DNA of 64,000 nucleotides. It comes from an uncultured Alistipes sp. GTDB taxonomy: Bacteria; Bacteroidota; Bacteroidia; Bacteroidales; Rikenellaceae. The DNA lies in contig CANQIF010000001.1 in assembly GCA_947623965.1 (NCBI GenBank), positions 248,001 to 312,000 of the forward strand, given 5' to 3'. The notes under the pieces are model-generated. The model saw only the letters and a program-made list of their open reading frames with translations. It had not been told where the DNA came from and made no database searches. Below are positions 24,763 through 34,691 of this stretch, piece after piece. A program made the translations under genes and the position numbers. Each line of letters begins with the position of its first letter. Positions within the stretch are counted from its first letter, which is position 1.

Positions 24763-26642
24763 ATGAAGAACGCCGCACATATTCTTCCGTTCCTGCTCGC
24801 CGCCGCTCTGCTCGCGGCGTCGTGCGACAAGCGGGAGGAAGCTCTCCAACCCGTTCAGCAGCAGGTCGATCTGCAGCTCCGTGCCGTGTGGGGGGGGCGT
24901 CGCGCACGGAACTGGGCCCGGTCGGCGACGGGGCGGCGGAGTCGGCGCAGGAGGTCCGCTGGTCGATCGGCGACCGGATCGCCGTGTGGGCTTTCGACGC
25001 CGAAACGGGCGCCGTGCAGCTCGACCGCACGCTCTTCACCTTCGCCACCTACAACGCCGACTACGCCTCGGCCGACTTCCGCGCCACGGCCGCAGAGATG
25101 CCCGTCGGGACCTATACTTACTACGCTTTCTACCCCGCTGAGGCCGCGGCGGGCGCCGCCGCCGGCGGGACCGCTTTCGACCTCGAGATTCCCGCCGTGC
25201 AAACGGGCGCCTACGACCCGGCGGCCGACCTGATGGTCGCCACGGCCACCGGCGCGCGGCTGCCGGTCATCGGGAGCTCCTACCCCTCGACCCAGGAGCC
25301 CCCGCAACTCGCCTTCCGCCACCTCACGCACCTGCTGCGCATCGAGATTCCGGGCGGCCGGAACGGGCTGGGGCGGGAGATCAAACGCCTCGAGATCACC
25401 TTCCCGCGCGAGGTCGCGGGACGCGTCGCGTTCGATGCCGCACATCCCGAGGCTGCGGCGCTCGCGGGCGGAACGCGCACCGTGACGCTCGATTTTCCGG
25501 ACGACAAGCTGCTGACCGAGAGCACCCCCGAGGCGCCCCGCTACGCCTGGGTCTGCATCTGGCCGGGGGCGCTGGAGGGCGAGATCGCCTTCCGCGCCTA
25601 CGACACGGCCGGCGTGCCGAGCGGGGCGGTGACCGCGGCCGTCAGCAAGGAGGCCGCGGCGCAGCGCATCACCCCGGTGCGGCTGACCGTTCCCCCCTCG
25701 CCATTCTCCGGCATCACCTACATCGAGCTCGACCCGACCGTCAATTTCTTAGGCGAGGAGCTGACAGGCCTCACCCTTTCGGGGCAGACCTTCTTCAAAC
25801 CCTTTACGACCGAGACGACCGAGACGCTCACCGTCGCCCCCACCGCGGCGGGTTCGTTCCGCTTCGCCGTCTGCAAGCCGGCCGCCGAGATCGCCGGCAC
25901 GGAGCTCGGCGTGACCTACACCTCCGAACACGCCGCCCTGCCGGGGTACCGCTTCGTCCTGCCCGCCTCGCTCGCCGCCTCGGAGGATTTCCACACCTTC
26001 CGGATCGGCGTGCCCTATCTTTTCTTCGAGGATTTCAGCGGAGTGAACGGTCAAGAAAACAACGTAGAAGCCGGAGGACTCAGCACTGCTCCGCAAAACG
26101 AATCCAAAGGCCTCGCTTTTATGGGCCTTTCGGATGAATGGCACGGACAGCGCATCGGTAGCGAAAACGGAAATGCCGTAAAGATCAGCGCAGTCCACGG
26201 CACTCGAAAATGGCGCGGCCGAGTGACGGCACCCCGCTTACAATCGCTTTCAAATCCTACACGAATTGCCGTCGCATTCGACTACAGCGGATACCAAAAA
26301 AAAAGCAACACCTGTAATTGCCAATTCGGATATTCGAATGACGAAAACAATACAGCCTACAAATACGACGACGGATTAACGCAGTCCGTTTCGACTTTTA
26401 CACCTCCAACGAACGGCGGATATGCTTCGATTACCCAACATCTTGAAACAACGATCGAGCAGGCGACGGCAAATTGCAGGCTCTCTTGGTTGATCGATTA
26501 TGGCAATGGCAGCGTAGTTGACTACGAAACTTACTATCTGTTCCTCGACAACATCAAAGTCTCGGTCGGCAGCGAAGTCAAAAACGGCCAGCTGGACTAC
26601 CGGAGCTGCTTCGGCGCCGACAAAACGATCCTCGCCCAATAA
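24763..26642 (+). pseudogene. Fimbrillin-like surface lipoprotein, out of frame at a G8 tract
   Basis: The ATG at 24763 gives a lipoprotein signal (lipobox LAASC, Cys21) and then QVDLQLRAVWGG. At a run of eight G (24890-24897) the frame changes; one more G joins it to ASRTELGPVGDGAAESAQEV, the typical fimbrillin continuation, and an open frame to 26642. With nine G the product is about 626 residues: fimbrillin-like sandwich (WSIGDRIAVWAFD, YTYYAFYPAE, LAFRHLTHLLRIEIP), a middle beta domain, and a C-terminal module beginning LFFEDFSG with AT-richer codons. First gene of the operon to 33301. Phase-variable OFF state or sequencing error. Confidence 0.75.
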
Positions 26643-26679
26643 CCCCCCCCTCTTTGCAAACAAACAAAAACCAACGAAT

Positions 26680-27531
26680 ATGAACATGCGTATGAAACGA
26701 ATCTGGATGCTTCCCGCCCTTGCGGCTGCGATCCTCGCGACGGCCTGCTCGTCGGACGACGACGGCGCCGATTTCGGTCCGGGCCAGCTGCAATTCACCT
26801 GCTCGGCCGCCGACCGTGTGGCCGACCTCGGCACGCGCGCCGCGGAGAACGACCCCGACGGCCGAAAGACCGTCGCGCTCCCCGCAAGCGTCCTCCCCGC
26901 CGGCGACGACTTCCGCCTCCACCTCACCGGCACCTACAGCAAAGACAACGTCGAAACGACCTACGACAGTTCTTGGGAGACCCTCCGGTCCTTCCATATC
27001 CAGCACCCCAACCTCTATTGCACGGAGGCGAACTACTCGGCCTATCTGAGCTACGGCGACCCCGCTGCCGAGGGCCCCGGCGCCGCCTATTTCGAGGGGA
27101 GCGCCACGGGAATCGTACCCGCCGTCAACACGACGACCAAGGTCACCGTCACGGCCCGTCTGGCCAACTCCTGCCTCCGCCTCCTGCTCGACGAGTGGAT
27201 GACCCGCTACTACACGGACATCCGGCTGACGGTCAGCACCGAAGAGAACAGCTTCGACTTCACGGCCGAGACCGCGACGGAGGACAACGTGATCTTCGTC
27301 CGGACCGGCCGGCTCCTCACCCTCAAAGGCACGGCCGTGAACGCCCAGACGGGCAAGGCCGTCACTTTCGAGGAAAAGGCGATCGGCGACGGCAAGAAGA
27401 CCGAGGCCGAGACGATGCACACCATCCGCCTCACGCAGGGCAAGGCCGGCGCCGGCTCGATCGCGATCGTCTTCGACGAAACCTTCACGGAGGTCGATCT
27501 CGGCACGACGGAACTGAACCCCGAACTGTAA
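26680..27531 (+). CDS. DUF4493-type surface lipoprotein 1
   Basis: 283 residues. Lipobox ATAC after MKRIWMLPALAAAILATAC; three in-frame ATGs (26680, 26686, 26692) are possible starts, and the last gives the most usual signal peptide. The DUF4493-like pattern is visible: GQLQFTCSAADRVADLGTR, then LHLTGTYS, a variable region, and FEEKAIGDGKKTEAETMHTIRLTQ. Function unknown; family members cluster with PCMD lipoproteins and fimbrillin-like proteins, as here. An eight-C run lies between it and the preceding gene. Confidence 0.65.
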   Translation: MNMRMKRIWMLPALAAAILATACSSDDDGADFGPGQLQFTCSAADRVADLGTRAAENDPDGRKTVALPASVLPAGDDFRLHLTGTYSKDNVETTYDSSWETLRSFHIQHPNLYCTEANYSAYLSYGDPAAEGPGAAYFEGSATGIVPAVNTTTKVTVTARLANSCLRLLLDEWMTRYYTDIRLTVSTEENSFDFTAETATEDNVIFVRTGRLLTLKGTAVNAQTGKAVTFEEKAIGDGKKTEAETMHTIRLTQGKAGAGSIAIVFDETFTEVDLGTTELNPEL

Positions 27532-27553
27532 CCCGAAATCAAACGTACACGAT

Positions 27554-29437
27554 ATGAAACAGTTATTCAAACAGTCGCTTCTGCTTGCCGCCGCCCTCGC
27601 GGCCGCCGCATGCAGCATGGACAAGATCGGCTCCGACGACCCTGCCGGACCGGAGGAGGGGCTCGGCTACCTGACCATCGGCGGCGTCGCGCTCAACGTC
27701 GATACCGAGACGACGACCGTCGGGGGCACCCCGAAGGCCGCCCCCGCCACGCGCGCCATCGACACCGACGGCTACCTCATCAGCATCGTCGATGCCGCGA
27801 CGGACACTCCGGTACAGGGAACCCTCGACAACGGCACCAAGCTCGACGCGGAGTTCACGTACAGCTCCCTTTTCACGACCACGACCGAAGGCAACCGCAC
27901 GGCCCACCTGATCGCCCTGCGCCCGGGAAGCTACTACGTCACGGCCCGCCAGCCGGGTGCGGTCAGCGGCGTGGCAGCAGATGCCCCTTATTACTCCGGC
28001 AAATCGGAGACGAAAGCGGTCCTGATGAAAAAGAAGGACGACGCCGGCTACACGCCTGCCGCCTTTGCGGTCACCTGCAAGCTGGCCAACATCAAGACGA
28101 CCGTCGAGTTGACAGCCCCGCTGAAAGAGGTTTTCCAGCCCGCGGCCTCGACCGACGATTCGCGCCTGAAGACGGTCGTTACAGTGGGCTCGAACAGCTA
28201 CACTTTCGAAAAGGATGCTACGCACACCGAGCCGCTGGTCTACTTCAAGGATGAGGCGGGCCCCGAGAGTACGGCGGGCAACGAGATGAAGATCGTCCTT
28301 TCGGGCAACTACTACACGGGCGACCCGGCCGACATCGCCGCCGGCACGGCCGATCCGGCCAAGTACAAGCATGTGTCGATGACCAAGACGCTGCTGCACG
28401 TCCGCGCGGCGCAGTGGCACAGGATCTCGATCGACATCGACCACAATACGACGGGCAACCTGCAGTTCGTCTTCACGGTCGAGAGCTACGTCTACGACGA
28501 TACGATCGACACCGACGTGACGACTTTCTACGCCGATGCCGACGTCGAGGACGAGATCGGGGAGGAGGAGCCCGACAAACCCGAGACGAGCGATCCCGAC
28601 GCCCCGACGGTGCTCTTCGCGAACGGCACCGCCGCCTACACGATCACCGACGCGATGTACGATGCCGATATGGGACAGTGGAATGAGTTGATGACCATCG
28701 GCCTGACCCCGAAGGCGGATGCCTCGGTGGCCTCGTACTACGCAGTCTTCACCTCGGACAATGCCGACTTCCGGCAGGCGCTGACCGCTGCGGGCTACAC
28801 GGACGGCAAGGTCGAGCTCTACCCGGCCAACGGGGCGGAGAGCTATTGCAAGGCCGATGCGACCCAGCTGAAGACCAAGCCCGCGGGCATGGCAGGGCTG
28901 CTGAAGTACGCCGGCACGCACACGATGAAGCTCGTCGCCAAGGACAGCAAGGGCCGCACCTCCTACACGACGCTGACAATTACGGTCGGCGGCGGTTCGT
29001 CCACCCCCTCGGGCCAGGGTCCGACGGTGGTGTGGGAAGGCGGCAACATCGATGAGCGCTTCACGCTCACCGCCGCAAATGCCCTAACGACCTCCTGCCG
29101 CATTCTGCTGACCTCTGCAACAGGATTGACGGAGCTTACAGCCGACATCAACAGCGAAGTATTAGGAGCAGACGACCTACAAAGTGTCGATCTTGCCCAG
29201 CATATCGACCTGATGAATCCGGGGGAACTCGCAGACGGCTTAAAACAACTCGGTCTATTACCGGAAGATGGTTACAAAGGAAAGACAAGCAGCGTTTTCG
29301 ATATTTCCAAGTTCTTGTACTTACTGCAACTATTGTATAATCAACAAAATACATCTGGGAACTGCGACTTTGTTCTGACAGCCACCGATGCCGGTGGGAC
29401 GACCCAAAAGACCGTCATGTTCTACGTTGAAAAATAA
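27554..29437 (+). CDS. DUF4493-type surface lipoprotein 2
   Basis: 627 residues. Lipobox AAAAC (Cys20). N-terminal DUF4493-like domain (GLGYLTIGGVALNVDTET ... IDTDGYLISIVDAATDTPVQG ... LRPGSYYVTARQPGA), a fimbrillin-like second domain (KLANIKTTVELTAPLKEVF), then Ig-like modules (about 345-480). The last ~130 residues (from 29070) switch to AT-richer codons and show no family I know. Ends in a strand, TTQKTVMFYVEK. Operon spacing 22 and 15 bases to its neighbours. Confidence 0.7.
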   Translation: MKQLFKQSLLLAAALAAAACSMDKIGSDDPAGPEEGLGYLTIGGVALNVDTETTTVGGTPKAAPATRAIDTDGYLISIVDAATDTPVQGTLDNGTKLDAEFTYSSLFTTTTEGNRTAHLIALRPGSYYVTARQPGAVSGVAADAPYYSGKSETKAVLMKKKDDAGYTPAAFAVTCKLANIKTTVELTAPLKEVFQPAASTDDSRLKTVVTVGSNSYTFEKDATHTEPLVYFKDEAGPESTAGNEMKIVLSGNYYTGDPADIAAGTADPAKYKHVSMTKTLLHVRAAQWHRISIDIDHNTTGNLQFVFTVESYVYDDTIDTDVTTFYADADVEDEIGEEEPDKPETSDPDAPTVLFANGTAAYTITDAMYDADMGQWNELMTIGLTPKADASVASYYAVFTSDNADFRQALTAAGYTDGKVELYPANGAESYCKADATQLKTKPAGMAGLLKYAGTHTMKLVAKDSKGRTSYTTLTITVGGGSSTPSGQGPTVVWEGGNIDERFTLTAANALTTSCRILLTSATGLTELTADINSEVLGADDLQSVDLAQHIDLMNPGELADGLKQLGLLPEDGYKGKTSSVFDISKFLYLLQLLYNQQNTSGNCDFVLTATDAGGTTQKTVMFYVEK

Positions 29438-29452
29438 AAGGCTCCGAAAACG

Positions 29453-31663
29453 ATGAAAAAGATCATGAAATATATGCTGCTTTCGCTTCTCGTATGGGGC
29501 GGAACAGCCTGCAGCAAGGATCCCGACGCCGGGGCGGCGGGCGAAGGAGCCGTCCGGTTCGATATCCGGATGGCGCAGCCCACCCGGGCCGAGGTAACGC
29601 CCCCCGAAGTGTTGATCCGCATCTACCGCGCCGACGGCGCCCTGATCCGCCGTTACAACTCGGTTGCCGAGATGCCCTCGCCGCTCTATCTGGTGGCGGG
29701 CGACTACAAGATCCGCATCGAGGCGGGCGATCCCGCGGCGAACGCCGCCTTCATCCCGGCGACGGAGGCGGAGCGCCTCCAGAAGCTCTACTTCGCCGCC
29801 GAGGAGCCCTTCACCCTGACGGCCCACAAGACGCTGACAAAGGAGATCAAGGTACCTGCGCAGAACGTCGGTGCCACGATCTGCTTCGATCCGGACGCGG
29901 CGGAGAGCGAGAACGGCCGGTTGAGCGGCGTAGCGATCGACGTGGCCGCCATGACGCTGGCCGATGCCGGCGCGGCGACCTCGGAGGCCTACGACGCGGC
30001 CGCCGCCGATGCCCCGAAGCTCGCCTTCGGGACGCAGAAGGAGCAGACGGGCTATTTCATCTGCCCCGAGGGGGTCACGAGCCTTGTCTGGCGCTTCCGC
30101 GCCACCCATGCCGAGGCGGGCGAGGTGCTGAAGATCGGCTCGATCGACAACGTCGAGGCGGGCAAATGCTACAAAATGACTTTCATCTACTCGCCTCTGC
30201 CCGACGGGCAGATGGGTATCACCGTTACGGTGGACGAGGACCTCACGGAGACGGAGCACGAGATCATTTTCAAACCGCAGCCCGAACTGACCGCTGACGA
30301 GGGGTTCGATCTGACCGACACTGTTCCCTATCGGGAAGGTTCCTCGGTCGGTTTCACCTGCACGGGGATCGTCGATCTGAGTGAGATCGTCCTCGACGGG
30401 GCAGCGCTCTACACGAACGGGGCCGTCGCCGACCCGCTGCCCGCCGGCGTAACCGTCGATCCGAAGAGCGGCACGGAGGTGGCGATCGCCCTCGGCCCCG
30501 ACTGGTTCGCCACCCGCGATGCGGGATTGGGGAGCGCCGTCTTCCGCGTAGACGACAGCTACGACTTTACCTACCACTATGCCAAGCAGGGGCTTGTCGC
30601 CGTGACGGCCGCCGACTGCGATCTGTGGGCCAACACGGCCAAGCTGAAGGCGATCGTCACCGACGAGACGGCCGCCGACGTCAAGATCCGCTACCGCCGG
30701 GCAGGCGCGACGGAGTGGGCCGAGGCAGCAGCCGCCAAGGGGGCCGACGGATTCACCTGGACGGCAGCGACCGAGGCCGCCTGGAACGAGGGGACCAATG
30801 CAAACGGCCTGACGGTTTACACCCCCGACAAGGACCGCAGCATCTTTGCCGACAACACCTACGAGTACCAGCTCTTGATCGGCGGCACGCCCGTCGGCGA
30901 AGCCAGTCAGTTTACAACGGCTACTTCGCAGACGATTCCGTACAGCGACTTCGAAGATGCGAATATGTCCTGCTGGGGAACAAATAATAGCAGTACGACC
31001 TCGTGGGGAAGCGGAAACAACTCATTCTCGGGAGGTGCTGGCGGTTTGTGCGAGCAAGGTTCTTATGCCGGCATGAACGGAGAGCATTGTGCCTTGTTAA
31101 AAGCACGGAACGCAGCAGGGAACCTGGCAGCAGGGAATCTTTTCCTCGGAACTTTTACTTTCAACCTGCCAAACGGCACAGTTGCTTTCGGATATCCTTA
31201 CGAATGGAAAGCACGGCCTGCTTCGCTAAAACTGAAATACAGAGCGAAAATAGGAAACGTCGACAAAACAGATCAGAAGAAAGGCATTAAATTAGCAGAG
31301 GGGCAACCCGATCAAGCCAGCATTTATGTATGCGTCATCGATTGGGATCAGCAACACCAAGTTACATCGGGAATGGGTGCATGTAACGGCGTCTGGAGCC
31401 CCGAAGACGGCAGCAATCCGACCGATTCGGACGGCAACTCCGTCGGGACGATTATCGGCTACGGCGCTTATTATCCAACGGGGGAGACCGCAGGCGACGC
31501 GCTGGTCGACCTCGAAATCCCGATCTTCTACTACGACCGCACGGCGAAACCCGGGAAGCGCTACACGCTCGTGATCGGCTGCTCGACCAGCCGCTATGGC
31601 GACTACATGAACGGCTGCTCGACAAACGTCATGTACGTCGATGACTTCCGCTGGGGGTACTAA
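29453..31663 (+). CDS. DUF4493-PCMD surface lipoprotein
   Basis: 736 residues. Lipobox GTAC (Cys20). N-terminal DUF4493-like domain (VRFDIRMAQPTRAEV ... VLIRIYRADGALIRRY ... LYLVAGDYKIRIEAGD), two beta domains, a fibronectin-like module (VTAADCDLWANTAKLKAIV), and a C-terminal PCMD domain (about 500-736) from IPYSDFEDANMSCWG to VMYVDDFRWGY. PCMD domains are beta-sandwiches proposed to bind carbohydrate. The first half of the PCMD coding region (30930-31370) is AT-richer than the rest, a sign of exchange. Confidence 0.8.
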   Translation: MKKIMKYMLLSLLVWGGTACSKDPDAGAAGEGAVRFDIRMAQPTRAEVTPPEVLIRIYRADGALIRRYNSVAEMPSPLYLVAGDYKIRIEAGDPAANAAFIPATEAERLQKLYFAAEEPFTLTAHKTLTKEIKVPAQNVGATICFDPDAAESENGRLSGVAIDVAAMTLADAGAATSEAYDAAAADAPKLAFGTQKEQTGYFICPEGVTSLVWRFRATHAEAGEVLKIGSIDNVEAGKCYKMTFIYSPLPDGQMGITVTVDEDLTETEHEIIFKPQPELTADEGFDLTDTVPYREGSSVGFTCTGIVDLSEIVLDGAALYTNGAVADPLPAGVTVDPKSGTEVAIALGPDWFATRDAGLGSAVFRVDDSYDFTYHYAKQGLVAVTAADCDLWANTAKLKAIVTDETAADVKIRYRRAGATEWAEAAAAKGADGFTWTAATEAAWNEGTNANGLTVYTPDKDRSIFADNTYEYQLLIGGTPVGEASQFTTATSQTIPYSDFEDANMSCWGTNNSSTTSWGSGNNSFSGGAGGLCEQGSYAGMNGEHCALLKARNAAGNLAAGNLFLGTFTFNLPNGTVAFGYPYEWKARPASLKLKYRAKIGNVDKTDQKKGIKLAEGQPDQASIYVCVIDWDQQHQVTSGMGACNGVWSPEDGSNPTDSDGNSVGTIIGYGAYYPTGETAGDALVDLEIPIFYYDRTAKPGKRYTLVIGCSTSRYGDYMNGCSTNVMYVDDFRWGY

Positions 31664-31693
31664 ACCGCAGCCGCAACGCGTTCGACACGAAGT

Positions 31694-33301
31694 ATGAAAT
31701 CGATTCTGCGCATCCTGCTTCCGGCGCTCTGCGTCCTGACGGCCGTCTCGTGCATCAAGAACGACCTGCCCTACCCCGTCGAGGAGATTCGCATCCTCTC
31801 GATCGCGGGCAACGGCTTCACGGTCGGCGCGAACGACATCGACCCCGTCACGCGCACCGTCACGCTGCACCTCGCCGAGGCGACCGACATCGCCGCCGTC
31901 GAGATCACGTCGGCCGAAATCACCGAGGGGGGCTCCAGTTCGGAGCCCCTCACGGGCGTTTTCGACCTCCGCGCCCCGAAGCGGGTGATCCTCTCCCGTT
32001 ACCAGGACTACGAGTGGACCATCGCGGCCGAACAGCCCATCGAGCGCTACTTCACCGTCGCAGGGCAGGTCGGCACCGCCGAGATCGCCCCCGCAGACCG
32101 CACGGCGACCGTCTGGCTCCCCGAGGGCAGCGACCTTCGGGCCGTCACGGTGACCTCGCTCAAACTCGGGCCCGCGGAGGTCACGACCATGACCCCCTCG
32201 ATCGGCGAGCTGACCGACTTCACCTCCGTGCGCTACGTCTACCTCCGCTACCACGGCCGCCAGGAGCGCTGGTCGCTCTACGTGCGCGAGACAGCCGTCA
32301 AGGTGCAGTGGAAGCACCTCGACCTCTGGGCGACGATCGCCTGGCTCGGGGCCGAGGCGCAGGAGGGAACGACCGTAGGCTTCCGCTACCGCCCGAGCGG
32401 CGCGGCGGAGTGGACCGAGGTGCCCGCCGACCGCATCGAGATCTCCGGGGGCGCCTTCACGACCAAACTCACGGGGCTGCGCCCCGAGACGGCCTATGAC
32501 TTCGTCGCCTGCTCGAACGAGGACCGCTCCCCCGTGGAAACACGATCGACCGAGGCGACGGCGGTCCTGCCCGGCGCCGGCTTCGAGGAGTGGAGCACGG
32601 CGAAGGAGATCGTCTACCCCTACGCCGAGGGGGCGGCCCCCTACTGGGGCTCGGGCAACCCGGGCGCCAGCATCGCCAACGCCACCCTCACGGAGGGGGT
32701 CCCCGACCCGCGGCCCGGGTCGGCAGGCAAGTTGGCGGCGCGCCTCACCTCGAAATTCGCCAACATCTTCGGCATCGGCAAGTTCGCCGCGGGCAACCTC
32801 TTCCTCGGCACCTACGTCCGCAACGACGGCACGCACGGCATCGTGCGCTTCGGCCGCCCCTTCGTGCTGCGGCCCACGGCCCTGCGGGGGTGGATGAAGT
32901 TCAACCGCGGGACGGTGGACCGCGTGGGGACGACGCAGCCCCCCGGCGTGAAGATTCAGACGGGCGACCCCGACTGCGGCATGATCTACATCGCCCTGGG
33001 CGACTGGGATCCGGCGCAGTACGGCGGCGATGCGGAGAGCCCCGTGGAGATCCGCACCCGCACGATCGAGCAGACAGCCTTCGATCCGCACGGCGAGGCC
33101 GTGATCGCCTACGGCGAGCTGCCGCTCACGGAGAGTGTCGCGGAGTGGACCCAGTTTACGATCCCGCTCGACTACCGCGCGACGAACCGCATCCCGACGC
33201 ACCTCGTCATCGTCTGCTCCGCCTCGCGCTACGGCGACTATTTCACAGGCAGCAGCCAGAGCGTGCTGTGGATCGACGACTTCGAGCTCCTGTGGGAGTA
33301 G
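31694..33301 (+). CDS. PCMD-domain surface lipoprotein
   Basis: 535 residues. Lipobox AVSC (Cys20). Two repeated N-terminal beta modules with alternating statements (ILSIAGNGFTVGANDIDPVTRTVTLHLAEATDI; TAEIAPADRTATVWLPEGSDL), an Ig/fibronectin-like module (WKHLDLWATIAWLGAEAQEGTTVGFRYRP) and a C-terminal PCMD domain (about 300-535: GAGFEEWS ... SQSVLWIDDFELLWE). Last gene of the operon, 30 bases after the previous stop. Its composition is uniformly GC-rich, unlike the patchy genes before it. Probably a surface carbohydrate-binding partner. Confidence 0.8.
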   Translation: MKSILRILLPALCVLTAVSCIKNDLPYPVEEIRILSIAGNGFTVGANDIDPVTRTVTLHLAEATDIAAVEITSAEITEGGSSSEPLTGVFDLRAPKRVILSRYQDYEWTIAAEQPIERYFTVAGQVGTAEIAPADRTATVWLPEGSDLRAVTVTSLKLGPAEVTTMTPSIGELTDFTSVRYVYLRYHGRQERWSLYVRETAVKVQWKHLDLWATIAWLGAEAQEGTTVGFRYRPSGAAEWTEVPADRIEISGGAFTTKLTGLRPETAYDFVACSNEDRSPVETRSTEATAVLPGAGFEEWSTAKEIVYPYAEGAAPYWGSGNPGASIANATLTEGVPDPRPGSAGKLAARLTSKFANIFGIGKFAAGNLFLGTYVRNDGTHGIVRFGRPFVLRPTALRGWMKFNRGTVDRVGTTQPPGVKIQTGDPDCGMIYIALGDWDPAQYGGDAESPVEIRTRTIEQTAFDPHGEAVIAYGELPLTESVAEWTQFTIPLDYRATNRIPTHLVIVCSASRYGDYFTGSSQSVLWIDDFELLWE

Positions 33302-33359
33302 CGGGGCTTTATCGGCCCGGCAGCCGCTGGCGATAAGCGGCTGGCGCGGCTGGTGGCCC

Positions 33360-33411
33360 GGCGATTCGTGACGGCGATTCGTGACGGCGGTTCGTGACGG
33401 CGGTTCGCGGC
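33360..33411. repeat. 13-bp tandem repeat, four copies
   Basis: Four units of GGCGATTCGTGAC (third GGCGGTTCGTGAC, fourth GGCGGTTCGCGGC) just after the PCMD gene. Confidence 0.85.
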
Positions 33412-33451
33412 GACCCGGCGGCAGCTCCGGTCCGGTCCGGAAATATCCAAA

Positions 33452-33495
33452 AAAAGAGGAACGGTTCCGTTTTCGGGCGGGACCGTTCCTCTTTT
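33452..33495. terminator. Bidirectional terminator between PCMD gene and deoC
   Basis: Stem AAAAGAGGAACGGT (33452-33465) with 33482-33495; A-rich on the left and T-rich on the right, suitable for both converging genes. Confidence 0.8.
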
Positions 33496-33518
33496 ATGCG
33501 CTCCGAGGGGTCGGGGGA

Positions 33519-34397
33519 TCAATAGTACTTCACGGGCGAGCCCTCGATCGCCGTGAGCAGGGCATTGGCCACCGACGAGGCGCCGATGCGGAAGAGGTCG
33601 GGCGTCAGCCACTCGCGGCCGAGGATCTCCTCGACGATCGTATAGTAGAGCGCGGCATCTTCGGCCGTGCGGACGCCCCCCGCCGCCTTGAAGCCCACCT
33701 TGCGGCCCGTCTTCTCGTAGTAGTCGCGGATCGCCAGGCACATGACGACAGCCGCCTCGGGGGTCGCGGCCACGTCGATCTTACCCGTCGAGGTCTTCAC
33801 GAAGTCGGCCCCGGCCAGCATCGAGAGCAGCGAGGCCTTGCGGATCAACTCGGGAGTCTTCAGCGCGCCCGACTCGATGATGACCTTCAGCACCACATCC
33901 TCCGAGCACTCCTTGCGCAGCACCTCGACCTCGTTGGCCGCCTCGTCGTATTCACCCGTCAGCATGCGGCCGACGTTCAGGACGATGTCGATTTCGTCAG
34001 CGCCGTTCTCGACCGCCATGGCCACCTCGAGCGCCTTCACCTCGAGGAAGGTCTGCGAGGCGGGGAAGCCGCCCGCAACGCTCGTGATGCGCATCGGGGT
34101 GCCGTCCACGGCCACGCCCACCGTCTCGACGAAGGCGGGATAGACGCAGATCGAGGCGACGTTCGGAATGTGCGGGAAACGCTCGTAGAAGGCGGCCGCT
34201 TTGCGGGCGAACTCCGTCACGGAGGTGACCGAATCGTTGCACGAGAGGGTCGTCAGATCGATGGTCGAGTAACAGAACTTGTAGACGTCGGTCGTATGGT
34301 TCTTCGCGGCGAGCTCCCGGATGCGGGCCACCTCGCGATCCACCTGCTCGGCCGTCGGGGCCGGAGCATATTCGTTGAGATGATTGGCGTATTCCAT
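33519..34397 (-). CDS. deoC: Deoxyribose-phosphate aldolase
   Basis: 292 residues, cytoplasmic. Cleaves 2-deoxyribose-5-phosphate to glyceraldehyde-3-phosphate and acetaldehyde in deoxynucleoside catabolism. Seen: Schiff-base lysine in DFVKTSTG (Lys201), second lysine in VGFKAAGGVRT (Lys237), and EIDIVLNVG (135-143). Length matches the longer DeoC type. Start chosen after TATTTTTG (34421-34428); an earlier ATG lies upstream of the promoter. Monocistronic, and no other deo genes are adjacent. Confidence 0.95.
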   Translation of the reverse strand: MEYANHLNEYAPAPTAEQVDREVARIRELAAKNHTTDVYKFCYSTIDLTTLSCNDSVTSVTEFARKAAAFYERFPHIPNVASICVYPAFVETVGVAVDGTPMRITSVAGGFPASQTFLEVKALEVAMAVENGADEIDIVLNVGRMLTGEYDEAANEVEVLRKECSEDVVLKVIIESGALKTPELIRKASLLSMLAGADFVKTSTGKIDVAATPEAAVVMCLAIRDYYEKTGRKVGFKAAGGVRTAEDAALYYTIVEEILGREWLTPDLFRIGASSVANALLTAIEGSPVKYY

Positions 34398-34420
34398 AAT
34401 GGCGATAGTTTGCTTGTTTA

Positions 34421-34428
34421 CAAAAATA
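34421..34428 (-). promoter_or_regulatory. -7 promoter box of deoC
   Basis: TATTTTTG on the minus strand, 23 bases before the start codon. Confidence 0.6.
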
Positions 34429-34691
34429 GGTAAAATTTCGACAATCTGCACCTTTCGTGCCGAAAATAATCAAAATATTTTCGTCGCGGCACCAGTCCGC
34501 GAAACAGGCCCCTTCCGCGGCCCGGCTTCGCGGCGGAGCGGGGAAGCCCCCGGCCTGCCTGGCAACCCGGGCTGCCGGCGGCGCCACGCCCCCATAACCA
34601 GGCGGCATCACCGCCCCTCCCGGTTCAAAGGCCCGGCCACGGCAGGCCGGCAACCCGGCAGGCCCTCGGCCCCGCAGCGCCCTCCCCATAC
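34429..34691. other. Intergenic region, no gene seen
   Basis: Very GC-rich, with two loosely similar GGCAACCCGG-containing segments (near 34558 and 34650) that could fold. It does not match the mosaic repeat family. Confidence 0.5.

Noticed and set aside
34500..34690. A thirteenth repeat array between deoC and the OmpA/TPR gene
   Set aside because: GC-rich with loosely similar GGCAACCCGG segments, but no arm, variable hairpin or tail of the family.
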